Assembly (NCBI RefSeq): GCF_001305515.1
Contig: NZ_LJYW01000001.1
Span: forward strand, 3,352,734-3,416,733
DNA length: 64,000 nucleotides
Origin: Prosthecodimorpha hirschii
GTDB lineage: Bacteria; Pseudomonadota; Alphaproteobacteria; Rhizobiales; Ancalomicrobiaceae
Direction of reading: 5' to 3'
Shown here: one piece after another, positions 35,414-44,297 of the stretch
Layout: every line of letters starts with the position of its first letter
Numbering within the stretch: position 1 is the first letter of the stretch
Translations under genes and position numbers: made by a program
Notes under the pieces: generated by a model
What the model was told of the DNA's origin: nothing
Seen by the model: only the letters and a program-made list of their open reading frames with translations
Databases searched by the model: none

Positions 35414-37448
35414 CCGCGAACCCGGGCCGAGTGCGGGCGCGCGCCGCGGCCTCTCGGTGCGCATCCGGCTGATCGCCATCGCGCTCTTGCCGACGGTCCT
35501 GGTCCTGCCGCTCCTGCTCCTGCTCGTGGTCGGATGGTGGGCGTCGGGGTTCGACCGCCTGCTGATCGTCAAGGTCAATGGCGACCTGACCATCGCCCGG
35601 CAATATCTGGAGCGTCTCAAGGAGCGCAGCGACGAGACCCTGCATGCGCTCGCCGACAGCACCGCTTTCGCGCGCGTCCTCGAGGCCCCGGATGCGGCCG
35701 CGACGCGGCAGTTCCTAGCCCGGCGGCGGGCGGAACTCGGCTTCGATTTCCTGCATCTGGTCGGTGCGGATGGTCGGCTCGTCGTCGGCGGCGGCGCGGA
35801 GGATCCGGGCGGCACCCTGCCGCGGCACCCGGTCCTGGCCGGTGCGCTGGCGGGGCGCGCCGGCACCGAGATCGACATCATGGAAGCGGCCGAATTGGCG
35901 CGGGCCGCACCGGGCAGCGAGGCGCGGGCGCGCATCGATCTGGTCGACACGCCGAACGCGGTCCCGACGGACCGGCTCGCCGAGACCCGCGGCATGGTCA
36001 TCCTGTCGGCGGTGCCGGTGCGGCTGCCGGACGGCACGCCCGGTGCGCTGGCGGGCGGACGGCTTCTCAATCAGAATCTCGACTTCATCGATACGATGAA
36101 CGATCTCGTCTACAAGGATGCCAGCCTTCCGGAGGGGAGCCGCGGCACCGCCACCCTGTTTCTCGACGACGTGCGCATCTCGACCAATGTCCGGCTCTTC
36201 GAGGGGCAGCGCGCGCTCGGCACCCGCGTCTCGGCCGCGGTGCGGCGGGCGGTGCTGGACGAGGGCCGCATCTGGCTCGACCGCGCCTTCGTGGTCAACG
36301 ACTGGTACATCTCCGCCTACGAGCCGATCGCCGACGGCAGCGGCCGCCGCATCGGCATGCTCTATGTCGGCTTTCTCGAAAAGCCGTTCCGCCTGCAGAA
36401 GATGGCCTTCGTGGCGGCCGTCGTCGCGGCCTTCCTGGTCGTCGCGGCCCTGTCGATCCCGGTCTTCCTGCGCTGGGCGCGCGCCATCTTCAGTCCGATC
36501 GAGCGGATGGACGCGACCATCGAGCAGGTCGAGGCCGGGGATCTCGGCGCCCGCACGGGGCATGTCGCCAACCGCGACGAGATCGGCCGGCTCGCGCATC
36601 ACTTCGACGGGCTGCTCGACAGCCTCCAGGCGCGCGACCGCGAATTGCGCGAATGGGCCGAGGAACTCGACCGCCGCGTCGACCTGCGCACCCGCGAGCT
36701 GCGCGCGGCCAACCAGCGGCTCGCCGAGACGCAGCAGCAACTGGTCATGTCGGAGAAGCTGGCGGCCATCGGCGAGATCACGGCCGGGGTCGCGCACGAG
36801 ATCAACAATCCGGTCGCGGTCATCCAGGGCAATCTGGACGTCGCCCGGGAGATCCTCGGTGCCGCCGCCGATCCGGTCGGCACGGAATTCGGGCTGATCG
36901 ACGAGCAGGTCCACCGGATCGACCTGATCGTCGGCAAGCTCCTGCAATTCGCCCGCCCGGCGGAATTCGCCGAGAGCTCGGGCGCCTACCGGCCGGCCGA
37001 CGTGATCACCGACAGCCTCCTGCTGGTCCGCCACAGTCTTGCCCGGGCGGAGATCGAAATCCGCCGCCTCGACCTGGCCGCCGGTTGGATCGCCATGAAC
37101 CGGACCGACCTGCAGCAGGTGCTGATCAACCTGTTCGTCAACGCGATCCATGCCATGCCGGACGGCGGCATCCTGTCGATCGCCACCCACGACACGATCT
37201 GGCGGGATGGGCCGGCCGTGTCGATCACGGTGTCCGATACCGGCCTCGGCATCGATCCGGACACGCTGCCGCGCATCTTCGATGCCTTCTTCACCACCAA
37301 GGCCCGGCAGGGAACCGGCCTGGGCCTGTCCATCTCCTATTCGCTGGTCAGCCAGGCCGGAGGAACGATCACGGCCACGTCGTCGCCCGGCGTCGGTTCG
37401 GTCTTCACCGTCCAACTGCCGGCCGACACGTCGACGGGCCCGACATGA
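35406..37448 (+). CDS. Sensor histidine kinase (DctB/NtrB-like, Cache sensor)
   Basis: This 680-residue membrane kinase has TM1 (IAIALLPTVLVLPLLLLLVV, about 21-40), a large periplasmic region resembling a single/double Cache sensor (ends GMLYVGFLEKPF), TM2 (about 335-355), HAMP, the H-box AGVAHEINNP with the phosphorylated His near 465, and an ATPase domain (LINLFVNAIHAMPDGG; DTGLGIDP; GTGLGLSI). Overlap with the regulator gene indicates a cognate pair. The periplasmic domain would sense the carrier substrate. Confidence 0.92.
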   Translation: MRDREPGPSAGARRGLSVRIRLIAIALLPTVLVLPLLLLLVVGWWASGFDRLLIVKVNGDLTIARQYLERLKERSDETLHALADSTAFARVLEAPDAAATRQFLARRRAELGFDFLHLVGADGRLVVGGGAEDPGGTLPRHPVLAGALAGRAGTEIDIMEAAELARAAPGSEARARIDLVDTPNAVPTDRLAETRGMVILSAVPVRLPDGTPGALAGGRLLNQNLDFIDTMNDLVYKDASLPEGSRGTATLFLDDVRISTNVRLFEGQRALGTRVSAAVRRAVLDEGRIWLDRAFVVNDWYISAYEPIADGSGRRIGMLYVGFLEKPFRLQKMAFVAAVVAAFLVVAALSIPVFLRWARAIFSPIERMDATIEQVEAGDLGARTGHVANRDEIGRLAHHFDGLLDSLQARDRELREWAEELDRRVDLRTRELRAANQRLAETQQQLVMSEKLAAIGEITAGVAHEINNPVAVIQGNLDVAREILGAAADPVGTEFGLIDEQVHRIDLIVGKLLQFARPAEFAESSGAYRPADVITDSLLLVRHSLARAEIEIRRLDLAAGWIAMNRTDLQQVLINLFVNAIHAMPDGGILSIATHDTIWRDGPAVSITVSDTGLGIDPDTLPRIFDAFFTTKARQGTGLGLSISYSLVSQAGGTITATSSPGVGSVFTVQLPADTSTGPT

Positions 37449-37692
37449 AGCGACCGGTCCAGGACGGCAGGCGGATCGATGCCCTCGCCGCCGTCCCGGC
37501 CGCGCTCGCCGACAGGCGCTGCGTGCCGCGGCTCGAGAGATGAGCGGGGCTCTGCACCCGTTCCGACCGTGCGGCGGCCTGACAGAGGCGATCGGCGGCC
37601 CGGGTCCCGGCGCGCGTCAGCCGGGCGCCTCCGGCCTCCATGTCCGGTCGGCGTCGGTGCCCCCTTTACCGGCGCGGTTCCTCGTGCTCAAT

Positions 37693-37716
37693 TGTAACGC
37701 TAACGTTATAGTTATA
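37693..37716. promoter_or_regulatory. Candidate operator upstream of hyuA
   Basis: An imperfect 24-bp palindrome centres on TAACGTTA (37701-37708), flanked by AAC on the left and GTT on the right, each two bases away. It ends about 14 nt before the hyuA start codon and is strikingly AT-rich for this genome. A dimeric repressor bound here would cover the transcription start or ribosome-binding site. Confidence 0.45.
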
Positions 37717-37730
37717 GCGAAGGATGCGAC

Positions 37731-39824
37731 ATGGCCGGTCGACTGCGGGTGGCTTCTGATGTCGGAGGCACGTTCACCGACAGCATCGCGTATGACGAAG
37801 GGACCGGAACCATTACGGTTTCGAAGGTCTCGACGACCCCGAAGAACCGCGCGCGCGGCACCGTCGACGGGCTGCGTCGCGCCATCGCGCTGGCCGGGGC
37901 GGACGGACGCGATGTCGGCTATGTCGGCCACGGGACGACGACCACCACCAATGCGGTGATCCAGCGCAAGGGCGCGCTCACCGCTTTCGTCACCAATCGC
38001 GGCTTTCGCGACCTCCTGCTGATCGGCCGCCAGAATCGGCCGACCCTGTTCGATCTCTCCGTGGTGCGCCCCGCACAGCTCGTGCCGCAGGAACTCTGCC
38101 TCACCGTGGCCGGCCGCCTCGGCCCCGGCGGCGTCGAGATCGAACCCCTCGACGAGGAGGGGGTCCGTGCCGTGGCGGCGGAACTGGCCGCCCGCAAGGT
38201 CGAAGCCGTCGCGATCCTGTTCCTGCACTCCTATGCCAATCCGGCCCACGAGAGACGGGCCCAGGCCATCCTGGAAGCGCTGCTGCCCGGCGTGCCGGTC
38301 TGCATCTCGACCGAGGTCAATGGCGAATTCCGGGAATACGAGCGCGCCAGCACCACGGTCCTGAACGCCTATCTGCGCCCCGTGATGCACGACTACCTCG
38401 CCTCGCTCGGCACGCTCCTGGCCGATGCCGAGGACGGCCTCGGCCTGGCCGGCGACCGCCCGGTCATGGTGATGGATGCGGCCGGCGGTCTGATGAGCGT
38501 CGAAAGCGCCCGGCTGAAGCCGGTCCATACCGTCCTGTCCGGCCCGGCCGGGGGCGTGGTAGCCAGCGCCCATGTGGCCGGTCTCGCCGGGATCGACGAT
38601 ATCATCACGATGGACATCGGCGGCACCAGCACGGATATCAGCCTGATCCGCAAGGGCCGGCCGGAGATCACCCGCACCAACACGCTCGAGACCGTGCCGA
38701 TCCGCCTGCCGGTCATCGACATCAACGCGATCGGGGCGGGCGGCGGATCGATCGCCTGGATCGACGAGGGCGGCGCCCTCCGGGTCGGGCCGATGAGTGC
38801 GGAAGCCGTACCGGGCCCGGTCTGCTACGGTCGCGGCGGCACCCGCCCGACCGTGACCGACGCCAATCTGGTGCTCGGTCGCTTCGACGGCGAATCCCGC
38901 CTCGGCGGCGATCTCGGTCTCGACGTGGAGGCCGCCCGCGCCGCCATCGCCCGGACCATCGCCGAGCCGCTCGGCCTCGACCTCGTCGCGGCGGCGGCCG
39001 GCATCCTGCGCGTCGCCCATGCCAACATCGTGCGCGGCATCCGCGTCGTCTCGGTGGAACGGGGCTACGATCCGCGCGACTTCACGCTGGTGCCGTTCGG
39101 CGGGGCCGGTCCGATGCACGGCAGCCCGGTCGCGCGCGAATTGAGAATGCCGCGCGTCATGGTGCCGCCGACGCCCGGCATCCTGTGCGCCCTCGGGCAA
39201 TTGATCTCCGACCTGCACCACACCTTCGCCGAAACCCGCATCGCCCGCTGGCGTCCGGATGGCGTGTCCGACGCCCTGCCGGCCATCCGCGCCCAGGTCG
39301 ATCGCGCGGTGCGCCATCTGGAGGCCGACGGCGTTCCGGCGCACCGGCGCCGGATCGAGGTCAAGATCGACATCCGCTATGTCGGCCAGAGCTACGACCT
39401 GCCGATTCCGGTCGACATCGAGACCGCGGAGTTCTGGGCCGGTCTGCCGGACCGGTTCCACGCGGCGCATCGCGCCCGCTTCGGCCATGCCGACCCCTCG
39501 GCGCCGATCGAGATCGTCGGCTTCGTGGTCACCGGCATCGGCCGGATCGACAAGCCGGTCCTGCCGACGCTGGCGGCCGGCACCGGGAGCCCGGCGGCGG
39601 AAGCCGTGAAAGGGACGCGGGCCGTCCATTTCGAGCCCTTCGACCCGACCGCGCCGGTGACGCTGCACGAGGCCGTGGTCTATCGCCGCGACGGGCTGAA
39701 GGCCGGCGACGTGATCCGCGGCCCTGCCGTGATCGAGGAAATCTCGGCCACGACGGTCGTCTATCCCGGCGACACCCTCACCGTCCATCCGTCCGGAAGC
39801 CTCATCGTGGAGGTCGCCCAATGA
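37731..39824 (+). CDS. hyuA: Hydantoinase/oxoprolinase family protein, subunit A
   Basis: This 697-residue protein belongs to the N-methylhydantoinase A / acetone carboxylase beta family, ATP-dependent enzymes that open hydantoin-like rings or carboxylate ketones. The N-terminal nucleotide-binding motif is VASDVGGTFTDSIAYDE; further motifs are GHGTTTTTNAVIQR (about 64-77), LSGPAGGVVASAHVAG and MDIGGTSTDISLIRKG (about 295-310). It is co-translated with hyuB (ATGA overlap). The substrate is not predictable. Confidence 0.92.
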   Translation: MAGRLRVASDVGGTFTDSIAYDEGTGTITVSKVSTTPKNRARGTVDGLRRAIALAGADGRDVGYVGHGTTTTTNAVIQRKGALTAFVTNRGFRDLLLIGRQNRPTLFDLSVVRPAQLVPQELCLTVAGRLGPGGVEIEPLDEEGVRAVAAELAARKVEAVAILFLHSYANPAHERRAQAILEALLPGVPVCISTEVNGEFREYERASTTVLNAYLRPVMHDYLASLGTLLADAEDGLGLAGDRPVMVMDAAGGLMSVESARLKPVHTVLSGPAGGVVASAHVAGLAGIDDIITMDIGGTSTDISLIRKGRPEITRTNTLETVPIRLPVIDINAIGAGGGSIAWIDEGGALRVGPMSAEAVPGPVCYGRGGTRPTVTDANLVLGRFDGESRLGGDLGLDVEAARAAIARTIAEPLGLDLVAAAAGILRVAHANIVRGIRVVSVERGYDPRDFTLVPFGGAGPMHGSPVARELRMPRVMVPPTPGILCALGQLISDLHHTFAETRIARWRPDGVSDALPAIRAQVDRAVRHLEADGVPAHRRRIEVKIDIRYVGQSYDLPIPVDIETAEFWAGLPDRFHAAHRARFGHADPSAPIEIVGFVVTGIGRIDKPVLPTLAAGTGSPAAEAVKGTRAVHFEPFDPTAPVTLHEAVVYRRDGLKAGDVIRGPAVIEEISATTVVYPGDTLTVHPSGSLIVEVAQ

Positions 39825-41401
39825 CCGACTTCGACCCGATCCGCCTGGAAGTCCTCAAGAATGCGCTGGAAGCGACCGCCCAGGAAATGGGGGTGGTCCT
39901 GAAGCTCACCTCCTTCTCGCCCAACATCAAGGAACGCATGGACGCCTCCTGTGCCATCTTCGATGCGCGCGCGCAGTTGGTCGCCCAGGCCGAACATGTC
40001 CCGGTCCATCTGGGCTCGATGCTGAAGGCGGTCGGGCCGACCCTGGCGCTGATCGACCCGCTCCAGGACGGCGACGTGGTGATCGTCAACGATCCCTATC
40101 TGGCCGGCGCGCATCTGCCCGACATCACCCTGATCGCCCCGGTCTTCGTCGCGGGCCGCACGGTCGCCTATGTAGCGAGCCGGGCGCATCATTCCGACGT
40201 GGGCGGCATGGAGCCGGGCTCGATGCCCGGCCGCTCGACCGAAATCTACCAGGAAGGCCTGATCATCCCGCCGGTCCTCCTGTACCGGCAGGGCGTCGAG
40301 CAGCGCGACATCATGGCGATGGTACTCGCCAATGTGCGCACGCCCGAGGAGCGCAGGGGCGATATCAATGCGCAACTGGCGGCCTTGCGCATCGGCATCC
40401 GGCGGGTCGAAGACATGGCCGATCGGTTCGGCGCCGACGGGCTCGAAGCCGGCATGGACGCCATCCTGGACTATACCGAGCGACGCATGCTGAAGCGGCT
40501 CGGGGAGCTCCCGGCCGGAACCTGGTCGGCGGAGGATTGCCTGGACGACGACGGCGCCGATCCGGATCCCGTTCCGATCCGGCTGAAGGTCGAGCTTCGT
40601 CCCGATCGCATGATCTTCGACTTCGACGGCTCGGCCCCGCTCCGGCGCGGCAACATCAACGCCGTGCAGGCGATGGTGCATTCCGCCGTCTTCTATTCGA
40701 TCAAGATTCTGATGGACCCGACCTTGCCGCCCAATGCCGGGGTCATGCGGCCGGTCGAGATCCGCGTGCCCGAGGGCTCCTTCCTGGATGCGCGCCGCCC
40801 GGCGGCCGTCTGCGCCGCCAATACCGAGACGACGCAGCGCCTGGCCGACACGGTGCTGAAGGTTTTCGCCCAGTTCGCGCCGGACCGGATCGCCGCGGCC
40901 AGCCAGGGCACCATGAACCTGATCGGCATCGGCGGGCGCGACCCGCGCAACGGCAAGCCCTACACCTATATCGAGACGATCGGCGGCGGCCAGGGCGGGC
41001 GGCCGATGGGTCCGGGCATGAGCGGCGTCCATGCCAACATGTCCAACACCCTCAACACGCCCATCGAGGCCCTGGAGATCAGCTATCCGTTCCGGGTCGA
41101 GCGCTACGAACTGCGCCAAGGCTCCGCGGGGCCGGGCCGCCATCCGGGCGGCGAAGGCATCGTGCGCGCCTTGCGCATCCTCGACCACGAGGCGCGCGTC
41201 TCGCTGCAGACCGACCGGCGCATCTTCGCCCCCTACGGCCTTCATGGCGGCGGCGACGGGGCGACCGGCCTCAACTGGATGGAGGACGCGGCCGGAAGCC
41301 GGCGTGCCCTGCCGGGCAAAGGATCGCTCACGCTGAAGCCCGGCGAGGTGGTGGCGGTCGAGACGCCGGGCGGCGGCGGCTGGGGCACGAAGGACGGCTG
41401 A
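39821..41401 (+). CDS. hyuB: Hydantoinase B/oxoprolinase family protein, subunit B
   Basis: This 526-residue partner has family segments FSPNIKERMDASCAIFD (about 27-43), PVHLGSM, NDPYLAGAHLPDIT (about 88-101), RAHHSDVGGMEPGSMPG and GGGQGGRPMGPGMSG. Subunit B of this family carries part of the catalytic and metal site. The ATG overlaps the hyuA stop. A TetR gene follows after a repeat-filled gap. Confidence 0.92.
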   Translation: MTDFDPIRLEVLKNALEATAQEMGVVLKLTSFSPNIKERMDASCAIFDARAQLVAQAEHVPVHLGSMLKAVGPTLALIDPLQDGDVVIVNDPYLAGAHLPDITLIAPVFVAGRTVAYVASRAHHSDVGGMEPGSMPGRSTEIYQEGLIIPPVLLYRQGVEQRDIMAMVLANVRTPEERRGDINAQLAALRIGIRRVEDMADRFGADGLEAGMDAILDYTERRMLKRLGELPAGTWSAEDCLDDDGADPDPVPIRLKVELRPDRMIFDFDGSAPLRRGNINAVQAMVHSAVFYSIKILMDPTLPPNAGVMRPVEIRVPEGSFLDARRPAAVCAANTETTQRLADTVLKVFAQFAPDRIAAASQGTMNLIGIGGRDPRNGKPYTYIETIGGGQGGRPMGPGMSGVHANMSNTLNTPIEALEISYPFRVERYELRQGSAGPGRHPGGEGIVRALRILDHEARVSLQTDRRIFAPYGLHGGGDGATGLNWMEDAAGSRRALPGKGSLTLKPGEVVAVETPGGGGWGTKDG

Positions 41402-41451
41402 ACGGGCGATCCCCTCCGGCCGGCCGACGGTTCCCAAAGACCCGTTGGCCT

Positions 41452-41507
41452 TGCTAGGGGTTCGATCGAGACGGATGGTACTCATCCGTCTCGTGAATCC
41501 GAGCCAC
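41452..41507 (+). repeat. 56-bp direct repeat, left copy
   Basis: TGCTAGGGGTTCGATCGAGA to GAATCCGAGCCAC is repeated identically at 41698-41753. It contains a perfect 11-bp inverted repeat CGAGACGGATG / CATCCGTCTCG around five bases. Its tail GTGAATCCGAGCCA matches the dispersed repeat at 31990-32050. Confidence 0.85.
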
Positions 41508-41524
41508 TCACTCTTTGACCACGA

Positions 41525-41700
41525 GCAGGCTGCTGAAAATCAATCCGAACCCGCCATTCTGTCATCCCCGGGCTTGTCCCGGGGATCCCGTGCGATGGCT
41601 AAGTCCTTGAAAAGTCTGGATCCTCGGGACAAGCCCGGGGATGACAGAGTTGAAACGGGCCGCGTCTGATCGCGTTCCGACGCGTTTTTCAGCAATCTGC
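41525..41700 (+). repeat. MITE-like palindromic repeat, 176 bp, copy 2
   Basis: Begins GCAGGCTGCTGAAAAT and ends TTTTTCAGCAATCTGC. Inner palindrome arms are GTCATCCCCGGGCTTGTCC and GGACAAGCCCGGGGATGAC. The reverse complement matches 17845-18020 over the whole length with scattered differences. It lies between the two 56-bp direct repeats and overlaps the right one by three bases. Confidence 0.82.
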
Positions 41701-41753
41701 TAGGGGTTCGATCGAGACGGATGGTACTCATCCGTCTCGTGAATCCGAGCCAC
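41698..41753 (+). repeat. 56-bp direct repeat, right copy
   Basis: Identical to 41452-41507, including the 11-bp inverted repeat. The two copies are 246 bp apart and bracket the MITE-like element. Confidence 0.85.
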
Positions 41754-41853
41754 GAATTCTATCACCACCAGAGCCTGTCCGACTTCGATGAAGCCATCCG
41801 GTCGGACCGAACTTGCCCAAGATCGCGCGACGATCGTCTCGAATGGAGTCCCG

Positions 41854-42504
41854 GTGACCGCATCGGAGAAGCGCATGGCGAGTTACGAGGAGCGGACCGG
41901 CAGGACCCGCGAGGCGATCCTGGCTGCGGCGGAGGCGGAGTTCGTCGCCAACGGCCTTGCCGGCGCCACCATGGAGAACATCGCCAAGGCGGCGGGCGTC
42001 AACAAGGCGCTGGTCTACCGGCATTTCGAGCGCAAGGAACTGCTCTTCCGTCAGGTTCTGGTCCAGGCCTACCGGCGCCTGCGCAACCTTGAAGCGGAGT
42101 TCCGCTTCCCGGACGATCCCGTCGCGGCCTTGGACGAAATGTGCGGCTTCACCCTGCGCTACTACCTGAACAATCCGGACTTCCTGACGCTGGTCGGGAT
42201 CGAGAACCTGCATCGCGGCGAGAATTTGAAGGCCGTCTCGCGCGAGGAGCTCGGCGTCGCTACGCTGATCGAGATCGTCACCAATCTTCTGGATCGCGGC
42301 GTAAAGGCCGGCCTGTTCCGCGCCGGTCTCGATCCGGTCGATGTCTGGCATTCGCTCTCCAGCCTGTGTTGGTTCAGCGTCGCCGGCGCCTATACGGTCG
42401 CCATCACCTTCGGCCGCGACATCCATAAGCCCGAGGAGGCCGAGGCGCGGCTTGCCGTGATCCGGGACGTGATGCGCCGCTACGTCATGCGGGCCGACAT
42501 CTGA
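41854..42504 (+). CDS. TetR/AcrR family transcriptional regulator 1
   Basis: This protein of about 216 residues has an N-terminal TetR helix-turn-helix (REAILAAAEAEFVANGLAGA, ENIAKAAGVNKALVYRHFERKE) and an all-helical ligand domain with LRYYLNNPDFLTLVGIEN. GTG at 41854 follows GGAG and was chosen; ATG at 41788 or 41875 are alternatives. It stands between hyuAB and the CoA-ester island and could control either. Confidence 0.85.
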   Translation: MTASEKRMASYEERTGRTREAILAAAEAEFVANGLAGATMENIAKAAGVNKALVYRHFERKELLFRQVLVQAYRRLRNLEAEFRFPDDPVAALDEMCGFTLRYYLNNPDFLTLVGIENLHRGENLKAVSREELGVATLIEIVTNLLDRGVKAGLFRAGLDPVDVWHSLSSLCWFSVAGAYTVAITFGRDIHKPEEAEARLAVIRDVMRRYVMRADI

Positions 42505-42950
42505 CGGCGGTCGTAGAGGCAAGCCTGCCGCCCACGCAATCGGCTTCGGTCCGACCGCGGATGACGGTCGGACCGCGCTCCCGTGACGGCTGTCGATCCC
42601 TCCGTCCACTCCCGCGCGCCGGCAGGGCCCGGCCTTTCCGGGCCGATTCCGCCGGAACCCTCGCCTCCGGACCCGGAGGTCGAGGCGGCGGGCGGGCCGC
42701 CGCTGCGGATCGTCGACCGTCGATGGCGAACGCCTCTTATCGAAAATGAATTCAGAATCTAAATTATTGACCGGCGCCCTTTGGCGGTCTACCGAATTCG
42801 CGGTTCGACACGGGAGCGGGCCGTGCGCGGGCACGCGAGGGTCGAGACGGTCCGACGGCGAGCCGACCGGGTTTTCGGGCTGGCCGGGCCGTGGGCGCGA
42901 ACCTGCCGGTCCCGTCCCGTGCGCCTCTTCGGCAGCCCGTTGCGAATGAC
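42505..42950. other. Intergenic region upstream of the thioesterase gene
   Basis: This 446-nt gap has no convincing gene. It is GC-rich except for an AT-rich block at 42740-42772 that carries regulon site A and its promoter. Confidence 0.55.
42740..42795 (+). promoter_or_regulatory. Regulon site A and promoter of the thioesterase/TetR unit
   Basis: TCGAAAATGAATTC (42740-42753) is followed after 13 bp by TTGACC (42767-42772) and, with 17-bp spacing, TACCGA (42790-42795). The same 14-bp motif precedes three other units in this island, at 44201, 45283 and 52037. Confidence 0.6.
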
Positions 42951-43463
42951 ATGGAGTCGGTCGTGCACATAGAGACTGGGATGCCGCGCTCGTATTTGAC
43001 GGTCGGACCGGATTGGATCGACGGCAACGACCACATGAACGCCTGCTACTATCTTCTGGCCGTCAAGAATGCCGCGCTCGAAGCCCACGATCTGTGGGAC
43101 TATGGTGTCGCCTTTCGCGAGCGCACCGGGGAATCGAACTTCGTTCTTGAATCCCATATCCGCCACTTCCGCGAGTTGAAGCTCGGCACCCGGCTCCTGG
43201 TCACGACGCGCCTCGCCGATCTGGACGACAAGCGGCTGCATCTTGCCTTCGAAATCCACGATGCCGATCGGGATTACCTCGCGGCCATCGTCGAGTTCGT
43301 GACCATCCACGTGCGCATGGCGCCGCCGTCCGCCAAATCTATGCCCGATGACCTCCACGCCCGATTGGCCGCCGTGAAGGCCGGGCATGATGGCATTCCG
43401 CTACCGCCGCAAGCCGGCGGTTGTCACGCTTTGAACATTCACAGGAGGCCGGCTCGGCAATAG
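42951..43463 (+). CDS. Acyl-CoA thioesterase, hot-dog fold
   Basis: This 170-residue protein has the 4-hydroxybenzoyl-CoA-thioesterase-like start VGPDWIDGNDHMNACYYL, in which the Asp and the HMN segment form the active-site turn, followed by ESHIRHFRELKLGTRL. Such enzymes release an acid from its CoA ester, as in catabolic pathways that need to recover CoA. The ATG at 42951 was chosen over an open frame from 42891. It precedes a TetR gene and follows regulon site A. Confidence 0.82.
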   Translation: MESVVHIETGMPRSYLTVGPDWIDGNDHMNACYYLLAVKNAALEAHDLWDYGVAFRERTGESNFVLESHIRHFRELKLGTRLLVTTRLADLDDKRLHLAFEIHDADRDYLAAIVEFVTIHVRMAPPSAKSMPDDLHARLAAVKAGHDGIPLPPQAGGCHALNIHRRPARQ

Positions 43464-43514
43464 CATGGGATGCTTTCACCAGTGGATTGGCCCGAAACGG
43501 TTGGAAATCGTCCT

Positions 43515-44198
43515 ATGACTCTCGATAGTGCACCGGTCCGCGAGCCGCGTCCCCGAAAAGCAAAAGCACCCGCGAAACCCGCGCTGAAGAAATCCGAAGC
43601 CACGCGCCAGCGCATCCTGGATGCGGCCGCTTTCGTCTTTCGCCGAAAAGGCTACGCTCATGCCAGACTGAGCGACATCGCCCGCAAGTCGCGCACCCAG
43701 ACAAGCAGCATTTATTATTATTTCGACTCGCGCGAGGCCATCGTCTTCGAGGTCCTGCGCATCGCCAACGAAAAGACGGCGCTCTACGTGACCAATGCCA
43801 TGGCCGAGCTGCCTGGCGGGGCCTCGGCGCGCGACCGAATCAGCGCCGCGATCCATGGTCATTTCAGGATTGTGCTCTCGGACAACGACTATACGTCCGC
43901 CCATATGAGAATTTTCGACCAGTTGCCCGACAAGGTCCAACGTCATTTCCTGGAAGTGCTCGATCGCAATGCCGGCCTGTGGCGTGAGCTTTTCGAAGCG
44001 GCCCGGGCTGAAGGCGTGATCGGGGCCGATGTCGATCTGTCCGTTCTGCGCCTTCTGCTGCTCGGCATGATGAACTGGTCGATCGAATGGTTCAAACCCG
44101 GCCGCATGTCGGTCGACCAGATCGCCGATCAGGCGGTCCGGATGCTTTTCGACGGCGTCGGCCCGCGACCCGGGACGGAGACCGCGGCAGGGTCGTGA
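43515..44198 (+). CDS. TetR/AcrR family transcriptional regulator 2
   Basis: This protein of about 227 residues has a basic N-terminal tail, the HTH SDIARKSRTQTSSIYYYFDSREAI (in part: ARKSRTQTSSIYYYF) and a helical domain of the FadR/PaaR-like size (HMRIFDQLPDKVQRHFLE). TetR members of this type respond to acyl-CoAs. Its place inside the catabolic island, between two copies of the shared motif, makes it the best candidate to bind that motif. ATG at 43515 was chosen; 43470 is in frame. Confidence 0.87.
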   Translation: MTLDSAPVREPRPRKAKAPAKPALKKSEATRQRILDAAAFVFRRKGYAHARLSDIARKSRTQTSSIYYYFDSREAIVFEVLRIANEKTALYVTNAMAELPGGASARDRISAAIHGHFRIVLSDNDYTSAHMRIFDQLPDKVQRHFLEVLDRNAGLWRELFEAARAEGVIGADVDLSVLRLLLLGMMNWSIEWFKPGRMSVDQIADQAVRMLFDGVGPRPGTETAAGS

Positions 44199-44200
44199 AC

Positions 44201-44254
44201 TCGAAAAAGAATTCAATTTCGAAAATTGACCTGCTGCCCCCCGGCGCCTTATCG
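44201..44254 (+). promoter_or_regulatory. Regulon site B and promoter of the enoyl-CoA hydratase gene
   Basis: TCGAAAAAGAATTC (44201-44214) precedes TTGACC (44226-44231) and TTATCG (44249-44254) at 17-bp spacing. Overlapping it, CAATTT-CGA-AAATTG (44214-44228) is a perfect inverted repeat that reaches into the -35 box. It starts three bases after the TetR 2 stop. Confidence 0.62.
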
Positions 44255-44297
44255 TTTCCGGCCATCGCGCCGGCACCGCGCAAGAGGGGACGACACC

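Larger units (their letters stand above)
41402..41853. other. Intergenic region filled with repeats
   Basis: The gap between hyuB and the TetR gene has no coding sequence of its own. About 300 of its 450 nt are a MITE-like element and two flanking 56-bp direct repeats. Confidence 0.7.

Noticed and set aside
30758-36070. A 1770-codon open frame on the minus strand
   Set aside because: It runs antisense to the PotC-like, carrier, regulator and kinase genes, all with clear family motifs; its translation is low-complexity and Arg/Gly/Ala/Asp-rich, as expected from GC-rich third positions.
41525-41700. An insertion sequence
   Set aside because: At 176 bp with no transposase frame it can only be a non-autonomous or palindromic repeat.
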